A stretch of DNA of 26,897 nt from DASSUW01 sp035706585 (GCA_035706585.1 DASSUW010000195.1:1-26897); one strand, 5' to 3'. Numbered from the stretch's first letter, positions 1 through 7,890 are shown. The notes: generated by a model from the sequence alone, not told the origin. Made by a program: numbers and translations.

Positions 1-717
1 CTGGTTGGAGTCGCGCTCCTCCACCAGCGTCTGGGGCGAGAACGCCGGCGCCGGCTCGTAGGCGCCGTTCTCGGAGATCGACGGGAAGCGCCCGAACGCC
101 TCGGCCAGCTCGGCGTCGTCCGGCACGTGCTCGAGGTTGCCGACCAGGAACGCACCGCCGCGTGCGCCCGCCCACTGGCGCGAGCGGAACGCCACGATCG
201 CCTCGCGCGTGAACGTGCGCAGATGCTCCTCGGGGCCGAGTACCGGCCGTCCCAGCGGGTGGTCGCCGAATGCCGCGCGGTCGATCAGGTGCTCGGCGAC
301 GACCGACGGCTGGTCGTTGGCGCGCGCGATCTCCTGGATCACGACGCCGCGCTCGCGGTCGAGCTCCTCGGCGTCGATCTTGGGCCGGCCGACGAAGTCG
401 GTCAGCAGGTCGATCGCCTCGCCGACGACCTCGGCGCGGCAGGTGATGTGGAATGCCACGAGGTCGTGCGACGTGTAGGCGTTCAGGACCGCGCCCATCC
501 GCTCGGCCGTCTCGTTGACCTTGCGGTAGTCGTCGTACTTCTCGCCGCCCTTGAACACCAGGTGCTCGAGGAAGTGCGCCATGCCGTTCTCCTCGGCGCG
601 CTCGGTGCGCGCGCCGGCGTCGAACGCGACGAGCACGGTGGTCGCCCGCGTTCCGGGGATCTCGATGCGATGGATCGGAAGCCCCGAGGGGAGCGACGAC
701 GATTCGATGCGGGCCAT
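1..717 (-). CDS. M16 family zinc metallopeptidase (pitrilysin/processing-peptidase-like), 3' part outside window
   Basis: The first 239 residues are present; the frame is open at base 1, so the C-terminal part lies outside. Residues 46-52 read MAHFLEH, giving the inverted zinc motif HxxEH of M16 peptidases (H48, E51, H52). The RGVVIQEI segment supplies the third ligand, E129, 77 residues after H52, the usual M16 spacing. The N-terminus (SSLPSGLPIHRIEIPGTRA) is also typical of bacterial M16 enzymes. In the family E51 activates water and the enzyme degrades peptides inside the clam-shell of two homologous halves. There is no signal peptide, so a cytosolic role is inferred. The ATG at 717 lies 4 bases after the stop of the small gene upstream, so the two are probably co-transcribed. 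The physiological substrate is unknown. Confidence 0.93.
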   Translation of the reverse strand, partial: MARIESSSLPSGLPIHRIEIPGTRATTVLVAFDAGARTERAEENGMAHFLEHLVFKGGEKYDDYRKVNETAERMGAVLNAYTSHDLVAFHITCRAEVVGEAIDLLTDFVGRPKIDAEELDRERGVVIQEIARANDQPSVVAEHLIDRAAFGDHPLGRPVLGPEEHLRTFTREAIVAFRSRQWAGARGGAFLVGNLEHVPDDAELAEAFGRFPSISENGAYEPAPAFSPQTLVEERDSNQ

Positions 718-721
718 GCCC

Positions 722-943
722 CTATCTAACCAAGGAGGTGCGTGCAGTCCCGCGCCGTTCGAGGTACAGCACGTGGTCGCGGTTCACGAGCACGGCGTTG
801 CCGCGGGCGTCCTGGACCTCGCTGAACCCGTGGTGTCCGAGGCTCTCGGGCGCCAGCCGCTCGGCCACGTCCTCGAGCGTGCCCCTGACTTCGAGGTGGC
901 GTCCGTCGACCATCTGTATGCGCACGCGCGCGTCGTCTGCCAT
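722..943 (-). CDS. Small conserved-looking protein of unknown function, 73 aa
   Basis: I do not recognise a named family. The 73-residue product is soluble, mixed alpha/beta in character and rich in charged residues. It includes an N-terminal strand-like stretch (ARVRIQMVDGRHLEVRG), a short acidic helix (LEDVAERLAP), and a final VNRDHVLYLERR strand reminiscent of small FlbD- or LytTR-like beta proteins. That resemblance is weak and I do not assign function from it. The ATG at 943 is chosen because GGGAGA lies about 5-8 bases upstream; the frame is open further upstream but without a comparable ribosome site. It precedes the M16 peptidase with a 4-base gap and is divergent from ftsE, with about 73 bases between the two start codons that must hold both promoters. 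Confidence 0.7.
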   Translation of the reverse strand: MADDARVRIQMVDGRHLEVRGTLEDVAERLAPESLGHHGFSEVQDARGNAVLVNRDHVLYLERRGTARTSLVR

Positions 944-1016
944 CGTGTCTCCCGCTGCAACGTCGGTTTCAAGGAAGGGGCGGACCCCTTCGCACGAAAT
1001 ACCCTCCTTGCTCGGG

Positions 1017-1832
1017 ATGGCAGCAACCGAACGACATGTACGCACGCGCCGGGCGCGTTCGCACGTCGCGGAGACACCCGCGGCGAAGCCGCCCGTGCCC
1101 GGTGCCGTGATCGATTTCTCGAACGTCTCGAAGGTCTACGACAGCGGCGACACGGGCCTCGACGACGTCTCGTTCGCGATCCAGCCGGGCGAGTTCGTGT
1201 TCCTCGTCGGCGCCTCCGGATCCGGCAAGTCGACGACCATGCGGCTGCTGATTAAGGAGACCGAGTTGACCGCCGGGACCATCCGCGTCGCCGGCCGCGA
1301 CCTCGGAGCGATCCCACGCCGCCGCGTGCCGTACTACCGGCGCAACCTCGGGGTCGTCTTCCAGGACTACAAGCTGCTGCCGAACCGGACCGTCTACGAG
1401 AACGTCGCCTACGCGCTCCAGGTGACGGGCGGCAGCCGGCGTGACATCCGCGACAAGGTGCCGGACATCCTGCGCCTGACCGGCCTGTCGCTGAAGCTCC
1501 ACAACCTGCCCGACCAGCTGTCCGGCGGCGAGCAGCAGCGCGTCTCGGTCGCGCGCGCGTTCGTCAACCACCCGCCGCTGCTGCTCGCCGACGAGCCGAC
1601 CGGCAATCTCGATCCCGAGACCTCGATCGGCATCATGCAGTTGCTGTACCGCATCAACAAGACCGGCACGACCGTCGTGGTCGCGACCCACGACGTCGAG
1701 ATGGTCAACAAGATGCGCCGGCGCGTGATCGAGCTTGCCAACGGCCGCGTCGTGCGCGACGAGCAGGCGGGCGCCTACGCCGCGCGCGAGAGCACGCGCG
1801 AGTTCGCCGTCCGCATGCGGAGCGACACGTGA
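1017..1832 (+). CDS. ftsE: Cell division ATP-binding protein FtsE
   Basis: This is the ABC-type ATPase that pairs with FtsX at the division site and, in studied bacteria, drives peptidoglycan hydrolase activation rather than transport. Visible motifs are Walker A (GASGSGKS), the Q-loop in VVFQDYKLLP, the ABC signature LSGGEQQRVSVARAF, Walker B LLLADEPTGNLD and the H-loop in VVATHD. The LLPNRTVYENVAYAL stretch after the Q-loop is characteristic of FtsE. With ATG 1017 the product has 271 aa and a basic, Ala/Pro-rich leader of about 30 residues before the usual FtsE start. An in-frame GTG at 1107 (VIDFSNVSKVY) would give a normal-length protein; neither start has a strong ribosome site. The stop overlaps the ftsX start (GTGA). 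The C-terminal tail of about 30 residues is basic and probably extends over the membrane. Confidence 0.95.
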   Translation: MAATERHVRTRRARSHVAETPAAKPPVPGAVIDFSNVSKVYDSGDTGLDDVSFAIQPGEFVFLVGASGSGKSTTMRLLIKETELTAGTIRVAGRDLGAIPRRRVPYYRRNLGVVFQDYKLLPNRTVYENVAYALQVTGGSRRDIRDKVPDILRLTGLSLKLHNLPDQLSGGEQQRVSVARAFVNHPPLLLADEPTGNLDPETSIGIMQLLYRINKTGTTVVVATHDVEMVNKMRRRVIELANGRVVRDEQAGAYAARESTREFAVRMRSDT

Positions 1833-2728
1833 AGCTCGGCTTCTTCCTGCGCGAGGCGCTGCGCGCGCTCCGCCGCAACGCGGTCCCGTCGTTCGCCGCG
1901 ATGGCGACCGTGCTCGTCACCGTGATGCTGCTCGGCGTGTTCATCCCGGTCGTGCAGGCCACGACCGGTGCCGCCAACGAGGTCCGCGGGCGCGTGATCG
2001 CCGACGTGTTCATGGTCAACGACGCGACCGGCCGCGACATCGAGCGCGTCCGCAACATCCTCGAGAACGACACACCGCACGTGGCCGACCTCGAGTACGT
2101 CTCCAAGGAGCAGGCGTACGCCGCGGAGAAGAAGAAGCACCCGGAGGCCTACGAGGCGCTCGGGACCGTGAACCCGCTGCCGGCGATGTTCCGGATCACG
2201 CCTGACGATCCGGACAACATCACCAAGATCGTGAACTCGCTGTCGCCGATCGGCCCGGGCGGCGACCGCGCCGTGGTGGACTCGGCGATCGACGAGGTGT
2301 CCAACAAGCGCGAGGACACCGAGAAGATCCTGTCGGTGACGCGCGTGGTGAAGCTGACGACCGCGCTGCTGGCCGCGCTGCTCGTGATCGCCTCGGTGCT
2401 GCTGGTCGCCAACACGATCCGCCTGTCGCTGTACGCGCGCCGGCGCGAGGTCGAGGTCATGAAGCTCGTCGGTGCCACCGACTGGTTCATCCGCTGGCCG
2501 TTCGTGATCGAGGGCGTGCTGGTCGGCGCGCTCGGCGGCCTGCTCGCCGTCCTGCTGCTCGGGGTGCTCAAGGTCGCGCTGGTCGATCCGCTGGCGGACC
2601 AGTTCGAGCTGATCGCGGCGCCGGACACGATGAACTTCCCGCTGCTGATCGCCCTGCTGCTGTTCGCGTCGGTCGCCGTCTCGGCCGCCGGCTCGGGCAT
2701 CTCGCTGCGGCGCTTCCTGCGCGTGTAG
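1829..2728 (+). CDS. ftsX: Cell division permease-like protein FtsX
   Basis: The product is the 299-aa membrane partner of FtsE. It has one membrane span near residues 22-42, a large extracytoplasmic domain at about 45-165, then three spans near 176-200, 225-250 and 270-290, the standard FtsX layout. The conserved cytoplasmic loop after the second span is visible as ANTIRLSLYARRREVEVMKLVGAT, followed by the WPFVIEG helix. FtsEX controls a cell-wall hydrolase through the extracellular domain, which holds the segments YVSKEQAY and LGTVNPLPAMFRI seen in FtsX proteins. The GTG start lies inside the ftsE stop codon (GTGA), so translation is coupled. No M23-type hydrolase follows, unlike many genomes. 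The next gene, 32 bases on, is instead a C-terminal processing protease. Confidence 0.96.
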   Translation: MKLGFFLREALRALRRNAVPSFAAMATVLVTVMLLGVFIPVVQATTGAANEVRGRVIADVFMVNDATGRDIERVRNILENDTPHVADLEYVSKEQAYAAEKKKHPEAYEALGTVNPLPAMFRITPDDPDNITKIVNSLSPIGPGGDRAVVDSAIDEVSNKREDTEKILSVTRVVKLTTALLAALLVIASVLLVANTIRLSLYARRREVEVMKLVGATDWFIRWPFVIEGVLVGALGGLLAVLLLGVLKVALVDPLADQFELIAAPDTMNFPLLIALLLFASVAVSAAGSGISLRRFLRV

Positions 2729-2760
2729 CCCTTACGCTGCGCTGACAGGGCGTCGCTACC

Positions 2761-3951
2761 GTGGTGCAGGTCATGCGCCGAGGTTCAGGTCTGCCGCTCT
2801 TCCTTTTGATGGGTCTCGTGACCCTCGCGCTGGGCATCTATCTCGGCGGGCACCCAGCCACCCTGCCCGACCCCGTCCGCGACATCTTCGTCCAGGACTC
2901 CCAGGCGCAGATCTACGACGAGGCGATCGACACGATCGAGCGCGACTACTACCGCAAGGTCGACCGCGACGAACTGCTCGACCAGTCGCTCGACCAGGCG
3001 GTCCGCTCGCTCGACGACCGCTTCTCCAACTACTTCGCGCCGCGCGACTACGCGGACTTCCAGCAGGCGACCGAGGGGCGGTTCGAGGGCGTCGGCATGT
3101 CGGTGACGCCGGTCGACGCCGGCCTGCGGATCGTCGCGGTCTACGAAGGCTCGCCGGCCGCCCGCGGCGGCCTCAAGAAGGGCGATCTCATCACCGAGGT
3201 CGACGGCCGGTCGATCGCCGGCAAGAGCTCGGAGGAGTCGACGACCCGCATCAAGGGCCCGGCCGGGACCGAGGTGAAGCTGACCGTGAAGACAGGCAAG
3301 CAGGAGCGCGAGCTCACGCTCAAGCGCGCGGAGGTGGCGATCCCGGTCGTCCAGTCCAAGATGCGCGAGTCCGGCGGCCACAAGATCGCCTGGGTGCGCC
3401 TGGCCGGCTTCACGTCCGGCGCGCACGACGCCGTCAAGGAGGCCGTCACCAAGCTGCTCGACGACGGGGCCGAGGGCGTGGTCCTCGACCTGCGCGACAA
3501 CGGCGGCGGGCTCCTCAACGAGGCGGTGGAGGTCTCCTCGATCTTCATCCCCGACGGGCGCATCGTGTCCACGCGCGGGCGCGCGCGACCCGAGCACGTC
3601 TACGACGCCACCGGTGGCGCGATCGATTCCGACATCCCGGTCGTCGTGCTCGTCAACAACAACAGCGCCTCGGCGTCCGAGATCGTCACCGGCGCGCTGC
3701 AGGATCGGGACCGCGCCACCGTGGTCGGCACGCGCACGTTCGGCAAGGGCGTCTTCCAGGAGATCGAGCCGCTCTCCAACGGCGGGGCGCTCGACATCAC
3801 CGTCGGCGAGTACTTCCTGCCCAGCGGTCGCAACCTCGGCGGCGGCGGTGTGGAGCGCGGCGCGGGCGTCAAGCCGGACGTGGCGGCCAAGGACGACCCG
3901 AAGACGCCGCGCGACGAGGCGTTGCAGGCCGCGCTGCGCGAGGCGCAGTGA
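2761..3951 (+). CDS. S41 family C-terminal processing peptidase (CtpA/Prc-like)
   Basis: This is an exported or membrane-anchored serine protease of the tail-specific family. A hydrophobic segment at residues 12-30 follows two Arg residues and can act as signal anchor. A PDZ domain occupies about 105-190 (GVGMSVTPVDAGLRIVAVYEGSPA). The S41 core has LDLRDNGGG, then NNNSASASEI with the nucleophile Ser near residue 304, and FGKG with the general-base Lys near 329. The 25-residue gap between them matches the Ser/Lys dyad of the family. Such proteases recognise apolar C-termini and trim or degrade envelope proteins, including cell-wall hydrolases, which suits the position after ftsEX. Start choice is open: GTG 2761, GTG 2764 or ATG 2773, none with a clear ribosome site. 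The stop overlaps the RNase R start (GTGA). Confidence 0.95.
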   Translation: MVQVMRRGSGLPLFLLMGLVTLALGIYLGGHPATLPDPVRDIFVQDSQAQIYDEAIDTIERDYYRKVDRDELLDQSLDQAVRSLDDRFSNYFAPRDYADFQQATEGRFEGVGMSVTPVDAGLRIVAVYEGSPAARGGLKKGDLITEVDGRSIAGKSSEESTTRIKGPAGTEVKLTVKTGKQERELTLKRAEVAIPVVQSKMRESGGHKIAWVRLAGFTSGAHDAVKEAVTKLLDDGAEGVVLDLRDNGGGLLNEAVEVSSIFIPDGRIVSTRGRARPEHVYDATGGAIDSDIPVVVLVNNNSASASEIVTGALQDRDRATVVGTRTFGKGVFQEIEPLSNGGALDITVGEYFLPSGRNLGGGGVERGAGVKPDVAAKDDPKTPRDEALQAALREAQ

Positions 3952-5723
3952 AGCGCCGGGGCGCGCCGCCCCACACGGAGGAGCGCACGCGCTCAGGGCC
4001 GGTCGTCGGTGTGCTCGAGAAGCACGGGCGCTTCCTCGCCGCGACGCCGTTCTTCGCCCGCGGCCGCCGGATCAACGTCGACCGCTCGCGGTCCGACCGG
4101 GCGCGGCCCGGCGATCTCGTGCTGGTGGAGCCGCACGGCCGTGGCGGCGGCCACGGCCGTGTCCTGCGCCGGATCGGGCGTCCGGACGTGGCCCGTGACG
4201 TGCTCGAGGCGCTGATGCTCGACCGCGGGCTGCAGCGGCGGTTCGACCCGCTGGCCGAGCGTGAGGCGCGCGAGGCGGCGCAGCGCGTGCGCGACGAGGG
4301 CCGGCTCGACCTGCGGGCGCTGCCGACGTTCACGATCGATCCGCCGACCGCGCGCGACTTCGACGACGCCGTCTCGGCCGAGCGGCTCGACGACGGGGCC
4401 GTCCGGGTATGGGTCCACATCGCCGACGTCGCGGCCTACGTCAAGCCCGGCTCGCAGATCGAGCGCGAGGCGTTCCGGCGCGGCACGTCCGTCTACGTGC
4501 CCGGGCTCGTCGAGCCGATGCTGCCGGAGGCGCTGTCCAACCAGGCGTGCTCGCTCGTGCCGCACCAGGACCGGCTGGCCGTCACGGTCGAGATGGAGCT
4601 CGAGGGGCCGAAGCGGCGGCGGGTCGCGTTCCACCGGACGGTGATCCGGTCCGACAAGCGGCTGACGTACCCCGAGGTCGACGAGGTCTTCGCCGGGCGC
4701 GCGCACGCGGAGGAGCCGTGGGGCGCGCCGCTGGCCGCGGCGCGCCTCGCCGCCGACGCCCTGCAGGAGGCGCGCGAGGCGCAGGGCGCGCTCGAGGTCG
4801 AGTCCCAGGAGCCCGAGTTCGCGTTCTCGCGCGAGGGGCATGTGACCGCGCTGGTGCCGAGCGAGCAGACCGAGTCGCACCGCCTGATCGAGCACCTGAT
4901 GATCGCCGCCAACGAGGCGGTCGCGAGCTTCCTCGAGGCGCGCAAGCAGCCGACGCTCTATCGCGTCCACGAGCGCCCGGAGCCGCTGCGCGTGCACCAC
5001 CTGGCCGAGCAGCTGGCGTCGCTGGACATCCCGACGCCGCCGCTGCACGAGCACATGACCCCGCAGCAGGCGGCCGACGCGGTCGCCGACATGGCGCGGC
5101 TCGTCGCGCGCGAGGTGCGCCGGCGCGACGGTCACGGCCGGATCGCGTTCACGTCGCTGATCCTGCGGTCGCTCAAGCAGGCGCACTACCTGCCGCGCAA
5201 CCTCGGCCACGCCGGCCTGCGGTCGCAGGCGTACTGCCACTTCACGTCGCCGATCCGCCGCTACCCCGACCTCGTGTGCCACCGCGCGCTCCTGAGCGCG
5301 ATCGGCGCGGGAGAGGATCCGCCGCCGGCGTCGCGGCTCGACGAGGCGGCCGAGTGGTCGTCGGCGCGCGAGCGCGACGCGATGTCGATCGAGCGGGCGG
5401 CCGACAACGTCGCCCGCTGCTTCCTGCTCGAGGGCGAGCTGTTCGAGAAGGGCTGGCACGCCGAGTGGCGCGGCGAGATCGCCGGCGTGATCGGCGCCGG
5501 CGCGTTCGTCGCGTTCGGCGACGGCTATGAGGGGCTGCTGCCGGTGCGGCGGCTGCGCGGCGACTGGTGGGATCTCAACGAGCTCGAGACGATGCTGATC
5601 GGCGCCGAGAGCGGCAACGCGATCCGGCTCGGCGATCAGGTCACCGTGCAGGTCGAGCGCGTGGACGCGCCGCGCGGCCGGGTCGACCTGTCACCAGTGG
5701 AGCTGCAAGCGCGGCCGTCATGA
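3948..5723 (+). CDS. rnr: RNase R / RNase II family 3'-5' exoribonuclease, short form
   Basis: This hydrolytic exoribonuclease degrades RNA processively from the 3' end. The RNB catalytic centre is seen as TIDPPTARDFDDA at residues 129-141, which supplies the metal-binding Asp cluster. The downstream GLRSQAYCHFTSPIRRYPDLVCHRAL block is the RNB signature. A C-terminal S1-like domain (about 505-590: GEIAGVIGAGAFVAFGDGYEGLLPV) ends with RVDLSPVEL. At 591 aa it is much shorter than the enterobacterial enzyme (about 800 aa): the N-terminal cold-shock region is reduced to about 110 residues and the Lys-rich tail is absent. RNase R degrades non-stop mRNA during trans-translation, which fits the nearby smpB and ssrA. 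The start GTG overlaps the protease stop by 4 bases, implying co-translation. RNase R or II by name is a family-level choice. Confidence 0.94.
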   Translation: MKRRGAPPHTEERTRSGPVVGVLEKHGRFLAATPFFARGRRINVDRSRSDRARPGDLVLVEPHGRGGGHGRVLRRIGRPDVARDVLEALMLDRGLQRRFDPLAEREAREAAQRVRDEGRLDLRALPTFTIDPPTARDFDDAVSAERLDDGAVRVWVHIADVAAYVKPGSQIEREAFRRGTSVYVPGLVEPMLPEALSNQACSLVPHQDRLAVTVEMELEGPKRRRVAFHRTVIRSDKRLTYPEVDEVFAGRAHAEEPWGAPLAAARLAADALQEAREAQGALEVESQEPEFAFSREGHVTALVPSEQTESHRLIEHLMIAANEAVASFLEARKQPTLYRVHERPEPLRVHHLAEQLASLDIPTPPLHEHMTPQQAADAVADMARLVAREVRRRDGHGRIAFTSLILRSLKQAHYLPRNLGHAGLRSQAYCHFTSPIRRYPDLVCHRALLSAIGAGEDPPPASRLDEAAEWSSARERDAMSIERAADNVARCFLLEGELFEKGWHAEWRGEIAGVIGAGAFVAFGDGYEGLLPVRRLRGDWWDLNELETMLIGAESGNAIRLGDQVTVQVERVDAPRGRVDLSPVELQARPS

Positions 5724-5743
5724 GCGCGGCTGCGAACGTGACC

Positions 5744-5763
5744 GTCGTCGCGACGGCGGCGAC
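5744..5763. terminator. Hairpin between convergent RNase R and DUF4395 genes
   Basis: An 8-bp stem (GTCGTCGC, loop GACG, GCGGCGAC, one G-T pair) lies in the 63-base gap between the two converging stop codons. There is no T-run on either side, so it is only a candidate bidirectional terminator. Confidence 0.4.
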
Positions 5764-5786
5764 GATCGCCCAGCCGCGGCGCGCCT

Positions 5787-6254
5787 CTAGCTGCGCGCCC
5801 AGATGTTCGCGCAGTCCGCGCAGACCTCGTCGGGGACGAGCCCCGCCCGCATCAGGAGCGCGAAGATCTGGCAGCCCAGGCAGAGGGCGAGGATAGATTC
5901 GAGCCCGGCCGCGGCAACCAGCAGGACGAGCAGCACGTCGGCACCGGTCGTCGCGCCCGCGAGCCACAGGACCAGCGCCGTCGTGCTGATCGCGGCGCCG
6001 ATCGCCTGGGCGAAGCGCTTGGGCGGCCCGGGGACGTACGTGGGTGCGCCGAGCCGCGGTGCTGCCACGCGTGTGGCGAACTGGCCGACCGGGCTGAGCG
6101 TCGGCCCGCTGAGCACGCGCGCCCAGAAGCCGTAGGCCAGCGGGATCAGCAACCAGTAGGCCGACGTGGCCAGGATCGCAAGCGCGACTACCATCACCAC
6201 GCCCGCTACGACCCGTGCGGCCTTCTCGTTGACCGGGTTTGGGAACGAGAACAC
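5787..6254 (-). CDS. DUF4395 family membrane protein
   Basis: The product is a 155-residue integral membrane protein. Residues 6-10 read NPVNE. Hydrophobic segments lie near 14-45 and 84-133. The C-terminal Cys motifs CLGCQ (C125, C128) and EVCADC (C145, C148) are characteristic of DUF4395 proteins, often found beside thioredoxin-like or rhodanese proteins and suspected to have redox roles; the function is not established. The GTG at 6254 is preferred because the family begins just before the NPVN segment, and nothing upstream looks coding. It is divergent from smpB: the two starts are about 33 bases apart, so their promoters must overlap or lie within each other's 5' ends. The four conserved Cys argue for an intact gene. 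Confidence 0.85.
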   Translation of the reverse strand: MFSFPNPVNEKAARVVAGVVMVVALAILATSAYWLLIPLAYGFWARVLSGPTLSPVGQFATRVAAPRLGAPTYVPGPPKRFAQAIGAAISTTALVLWLAGATTGADVLLVLLVAAAGLESILALCLGCQIFALLMRAGLVPDEVCADCANIWARS

Positions 6255-6287
6255 TTGGACTCGGATTCTACGAAAACCTGATCCGCT

Positions 6288-6734
6288 TTGCCTGATATCG
6301 CCACGAATCGCCAAGCGCGGCATCGCTACCACTTCCTGGACAAGTGGGAGGCGGGGCTCGTGCTGACCGGAACCGAGGTCAAGTCGCTGCGCGAGGGCAA
6401 GGCGCAGATCAAGGACGGCTACGCGTCCGTCCGCGACGGCGAGGTGTGGCTGCACAACGTCCACATCCCGCCCTACGCCCCGGCCTCGCGCGAGAACCAC
6501 GAGCCGGAGCGCTCGCGCAAGCTGCTGATGCACAAAGGCGAGATCGAGCGGCTGATCGGCAAGACGCGCGAGAAGGGCCTCACGCTCGTTCCCACGCGGC
6601 TGTACTTCAAGAACGGCCGGGCGAAGGTCGAGATCGCGCTCGCGCGCGGCAAGGACGTCGGCGACAAGCGCCAGGCGATCAAGGAGCGCGAGATGAAGCG
6701 CGAGATGGAACGCGCGATGCGCTCGCGCTACTAG
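6288..6734 (+). CDS. smpB: SsrA-binding protein SmpB
   Basis: SmpB binds the tRNA-like domain of tmRNA and delivers it to ribosomes stalled on non-stop mRNA. The 148-aa product shows the family blocks NRQARHRY, GLVLTGTEVKSLREGKAQIKDGY, NVHIPPYAPA, the HEPERSRKLLMHKGEI segment, GLTLVPTRLYFKNGRAKVEIALARGK and the basic tail DKRQAIKEREMKREMER that enters the decoding centre. An in-frame TGA at 6279-6281 leaves TTG 6288 as the only start that keeps the conserved N-terminus. No strong ribosome site precedes it, so translation may be leaderless or weak. Its RNA partner ssrA lies about 6.2 kb downstream on the same strand instead of directly adjacent. Its stop codon shares the CTAG at 6731-6734 with the convergent MDR gene. 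Confidence 0.97.
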   Translation: MPDIATNRQARHRYHFLDKWEAGLVLTGTEVKSLREGKAQIKDGYASVRDGEVWLHNVHIPPYAPASRENHEPERSRKLLMHKGEIERLIGKTREKGLTLVPTRLYFKNGRAKVEIALARGKDVGDKRQAIKEREMKREMERAMRSRY

Positions 6735-7636
6735 GCCGTCAGCACCGCCTTGCCCGGGACCTTGCGGTCGATCAGCGCGCTGAGCGCCGCGTCCGGCTCC
6801 CACAGGCTGCCGGTGACACCGATCTGCGGATCGAGCCGGCCGGCGGCAAGCTCGCCGACCAGGAACGTCAGGTCGCGGACGCCGGAGCCGTGGAACTCGA
6901 GCTCGTGGAAGACGCGCAGGCCGTACAGCGTCGGACCTCCGCGGTTGTAGAAGGCGGAGATGTCGAACGTCGTCGGCCCGGGCGAGGAGGCGCCGAACGC
7001 GACGACCGTGCCCTTCCAGCCGACGCGGGACAGCGCCGCGGCGAGGCTGGCGCCGCCGACCGACTCGAGGATCAGGTCGAAGTGCTCGCCCTCGGGCGCG
7101 AGCTCGGTGATCAGCTCGTCGGCGCCGAGCTCGCGGAGACCTTCGCCGCGCTCGGGACTGCCGATCACGCCGGTCACGTGCGCGCCGGCACGGTGGGCGA
7201 GCTGGATCGCGAAGCGGCCGACGCCGCCGGAGGCCCCGGTGATGAGCACGCGGCGCCCGAGCAATGGCCCGGGGATCTCGAGCGCTCTGAGCGCCGTGAG
7301 CGCGGCGACCGGGAGGGTGGACGCGGCCTCGAAGCTGACCTCGTCGGGGAGCGGTGCGATGCGGTCGGTGGGGACGGTGGCGAGCTCGGCCCAGCCGCCC
7401 TCGTCGGCGAGCCCGACGACGCGTGTGCCCGCGTGCGGGCCATCGGCCACGACGCCGGCGACGTCCCAGCCGGGGATCGTTCCCTCTTCCCGCAACGGGA
7501 GCCGGCGGACCTCGCCGCGGTTGAGCGAGACCGCCTTGACCTCGATCAGCGCCTCGCCCGGGGCCGGAACCGGGTCGGGCGCCTCCCGGAGGGAGACGCC
7601 CGACGGAGCGGTCCGGTCAGCGACCAGTGCGCGCAT
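6731..7636 (-). CDS. Zinc-independent medium-chain dehydrogenase/reductase (quinone oxidoreductase-like)
   Basis: The 301-aa product fits the quinone oxidoreductase branch of the MDR superfamily, which reduces quinones or enones with NAD(P)H. Residues 1-120 form the GroES-like catalytic fold (VKAVSLNRGEVRRLP, PGWDVAGVV, GGWAELATVP). The Rossmann fold follows, with VLITGASGGVGRFAIQLAHRAG as the dinucleotide-binding site. The Cys/His zinc ligands of alcohol dehydrogenases are absent. Residues after the second beta strand (GVIGSPERGEGLRELGA) contain Ser and Arg, compatible with NADPH, but specificity cannot be settled by eye. The ATG overlaps the stop of a 27-codon ORF (TGATG) and has no ribosome site of its own, suggesting translational coupling. 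The substrate is unknown. Confidence 0.92.
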   Translation of the reverse strand: MRALVADRTAPSGVSLREAPDPVPAPGEALIEVKAVSLNRGEVRRLPLREEGTIPGWDVAGVVADGPHAGTRVVGLADEGGWAELATVPTDRIAPLPDEVSFEAASTLPVAALTALRALEIPGPLLGRRVLITGASGGVGRFAIQLAHRAGAHVTGVIGSPERGEGLRELGADELITELAPEGEHFDLILESVGGASLAAALSRVGWKGTVVAFGASSPGPTTFDISAFYNRGGPTLYGLRVFHELEFHGSGVRDLTFLVGELAAGRLDPQIGVTGSLWEPDAALSALIDRKVPGKAVLTA

Positions 7637-7719
7637 CAGTCGTGGGGGAGCCCGGTGAACACGACGATGCGCTTGAACGGCGGCCGCTTCGGGGGCGGGG
7701 AGGAGGGAGCGGAATCCAT
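7636..7719 (-). CDS. Candidate 27-aa leader ORF coupled to the MDR gene
   Basis: The ORF starts at ATG 7719 with GGAG about 5-6 bases upstream, a better ribosome site than the MDR gene has. Its stop TGA overlaps the MDR ATG as TGATG. The peptide begins MDSAPSSPPPKRPPFKR and ends IVVFTGLPHD. No family is recognised and the length is too small for composition tests. Termination here could feed ribosomes to the MDR start. It has no run of identical amino-acid codons other than Pro/Ser. It could be a genuine micro-protein, a pure coupling device or chance. Confidence 0.4.
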   Translation of the reverse strand: MDSAPSSPPPKRPPFKRIVVFTGLPHD

Positions 7720-7742
7720 CGGATCTCCAGTCATCCGTTGTT

Positions 7743-7779
7743 CGATGGGCATCGTATCAAAGATTCGACATCCGTCGAA
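7743..7779 (-). promoter_or_regulatory. Candidate promoter with two inverted repeats upstream of the MDR unit
   Basis: On the minus strand TTCGAC (7779-7774) and TACGAT (7756-7751) are 17 bases apart and could serve as -35 and -10, giving a leader of about 25 bases to the 27-codon ORF. Each box is part of an inverted repeat: GTCGAA/TTCGAC around a 4-base centre (7764-7779), and CGATG/CATCG around GG (7743-7754). Repressor sites overlapping both boxes would explain this. It is inferred from sequence only. Confidence 0.35.
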
Positions 7780-7804
7780 GCAGCCCGTGCGTGCTCAGCG
7801 CACC

Positions 7805-7890
7805 GGCACGTCCGCGTCGGCTCGCCCTCCGCCCGCCGGCACGTCCGCGTCGGCTCGCCCTCCGCCCGCTGGCACGTCCGCGTCGGCTCG
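7805..7890. repeat. 33-bp tandem repeat, about 2.6 copies
   Basis: Units begin GGCACGTCCGCG at 7805, 7838 and 7871; the first two units differ at only one base and the third breaks off after about 20 bases. The period is a multiple of three, so all six frames show 11-residue repeats. Neither strand has a credible start and ribosome site here, so I do not call a gene. The 7720-8393 stretch otherwise holds the MDR promoter region and repeat copies A and B. Confidence 0.85.

Noticed and set aside
5641..5967. Minus-strand frame with a hydrophobic end near 5690-5780
   Set aside because: The hydrophobic stretch lies partly antisense to the RNase R 3' end and partly in the hairpin gap, has no ribosome site, and the rest is a shadow of the DUF4395 gene.
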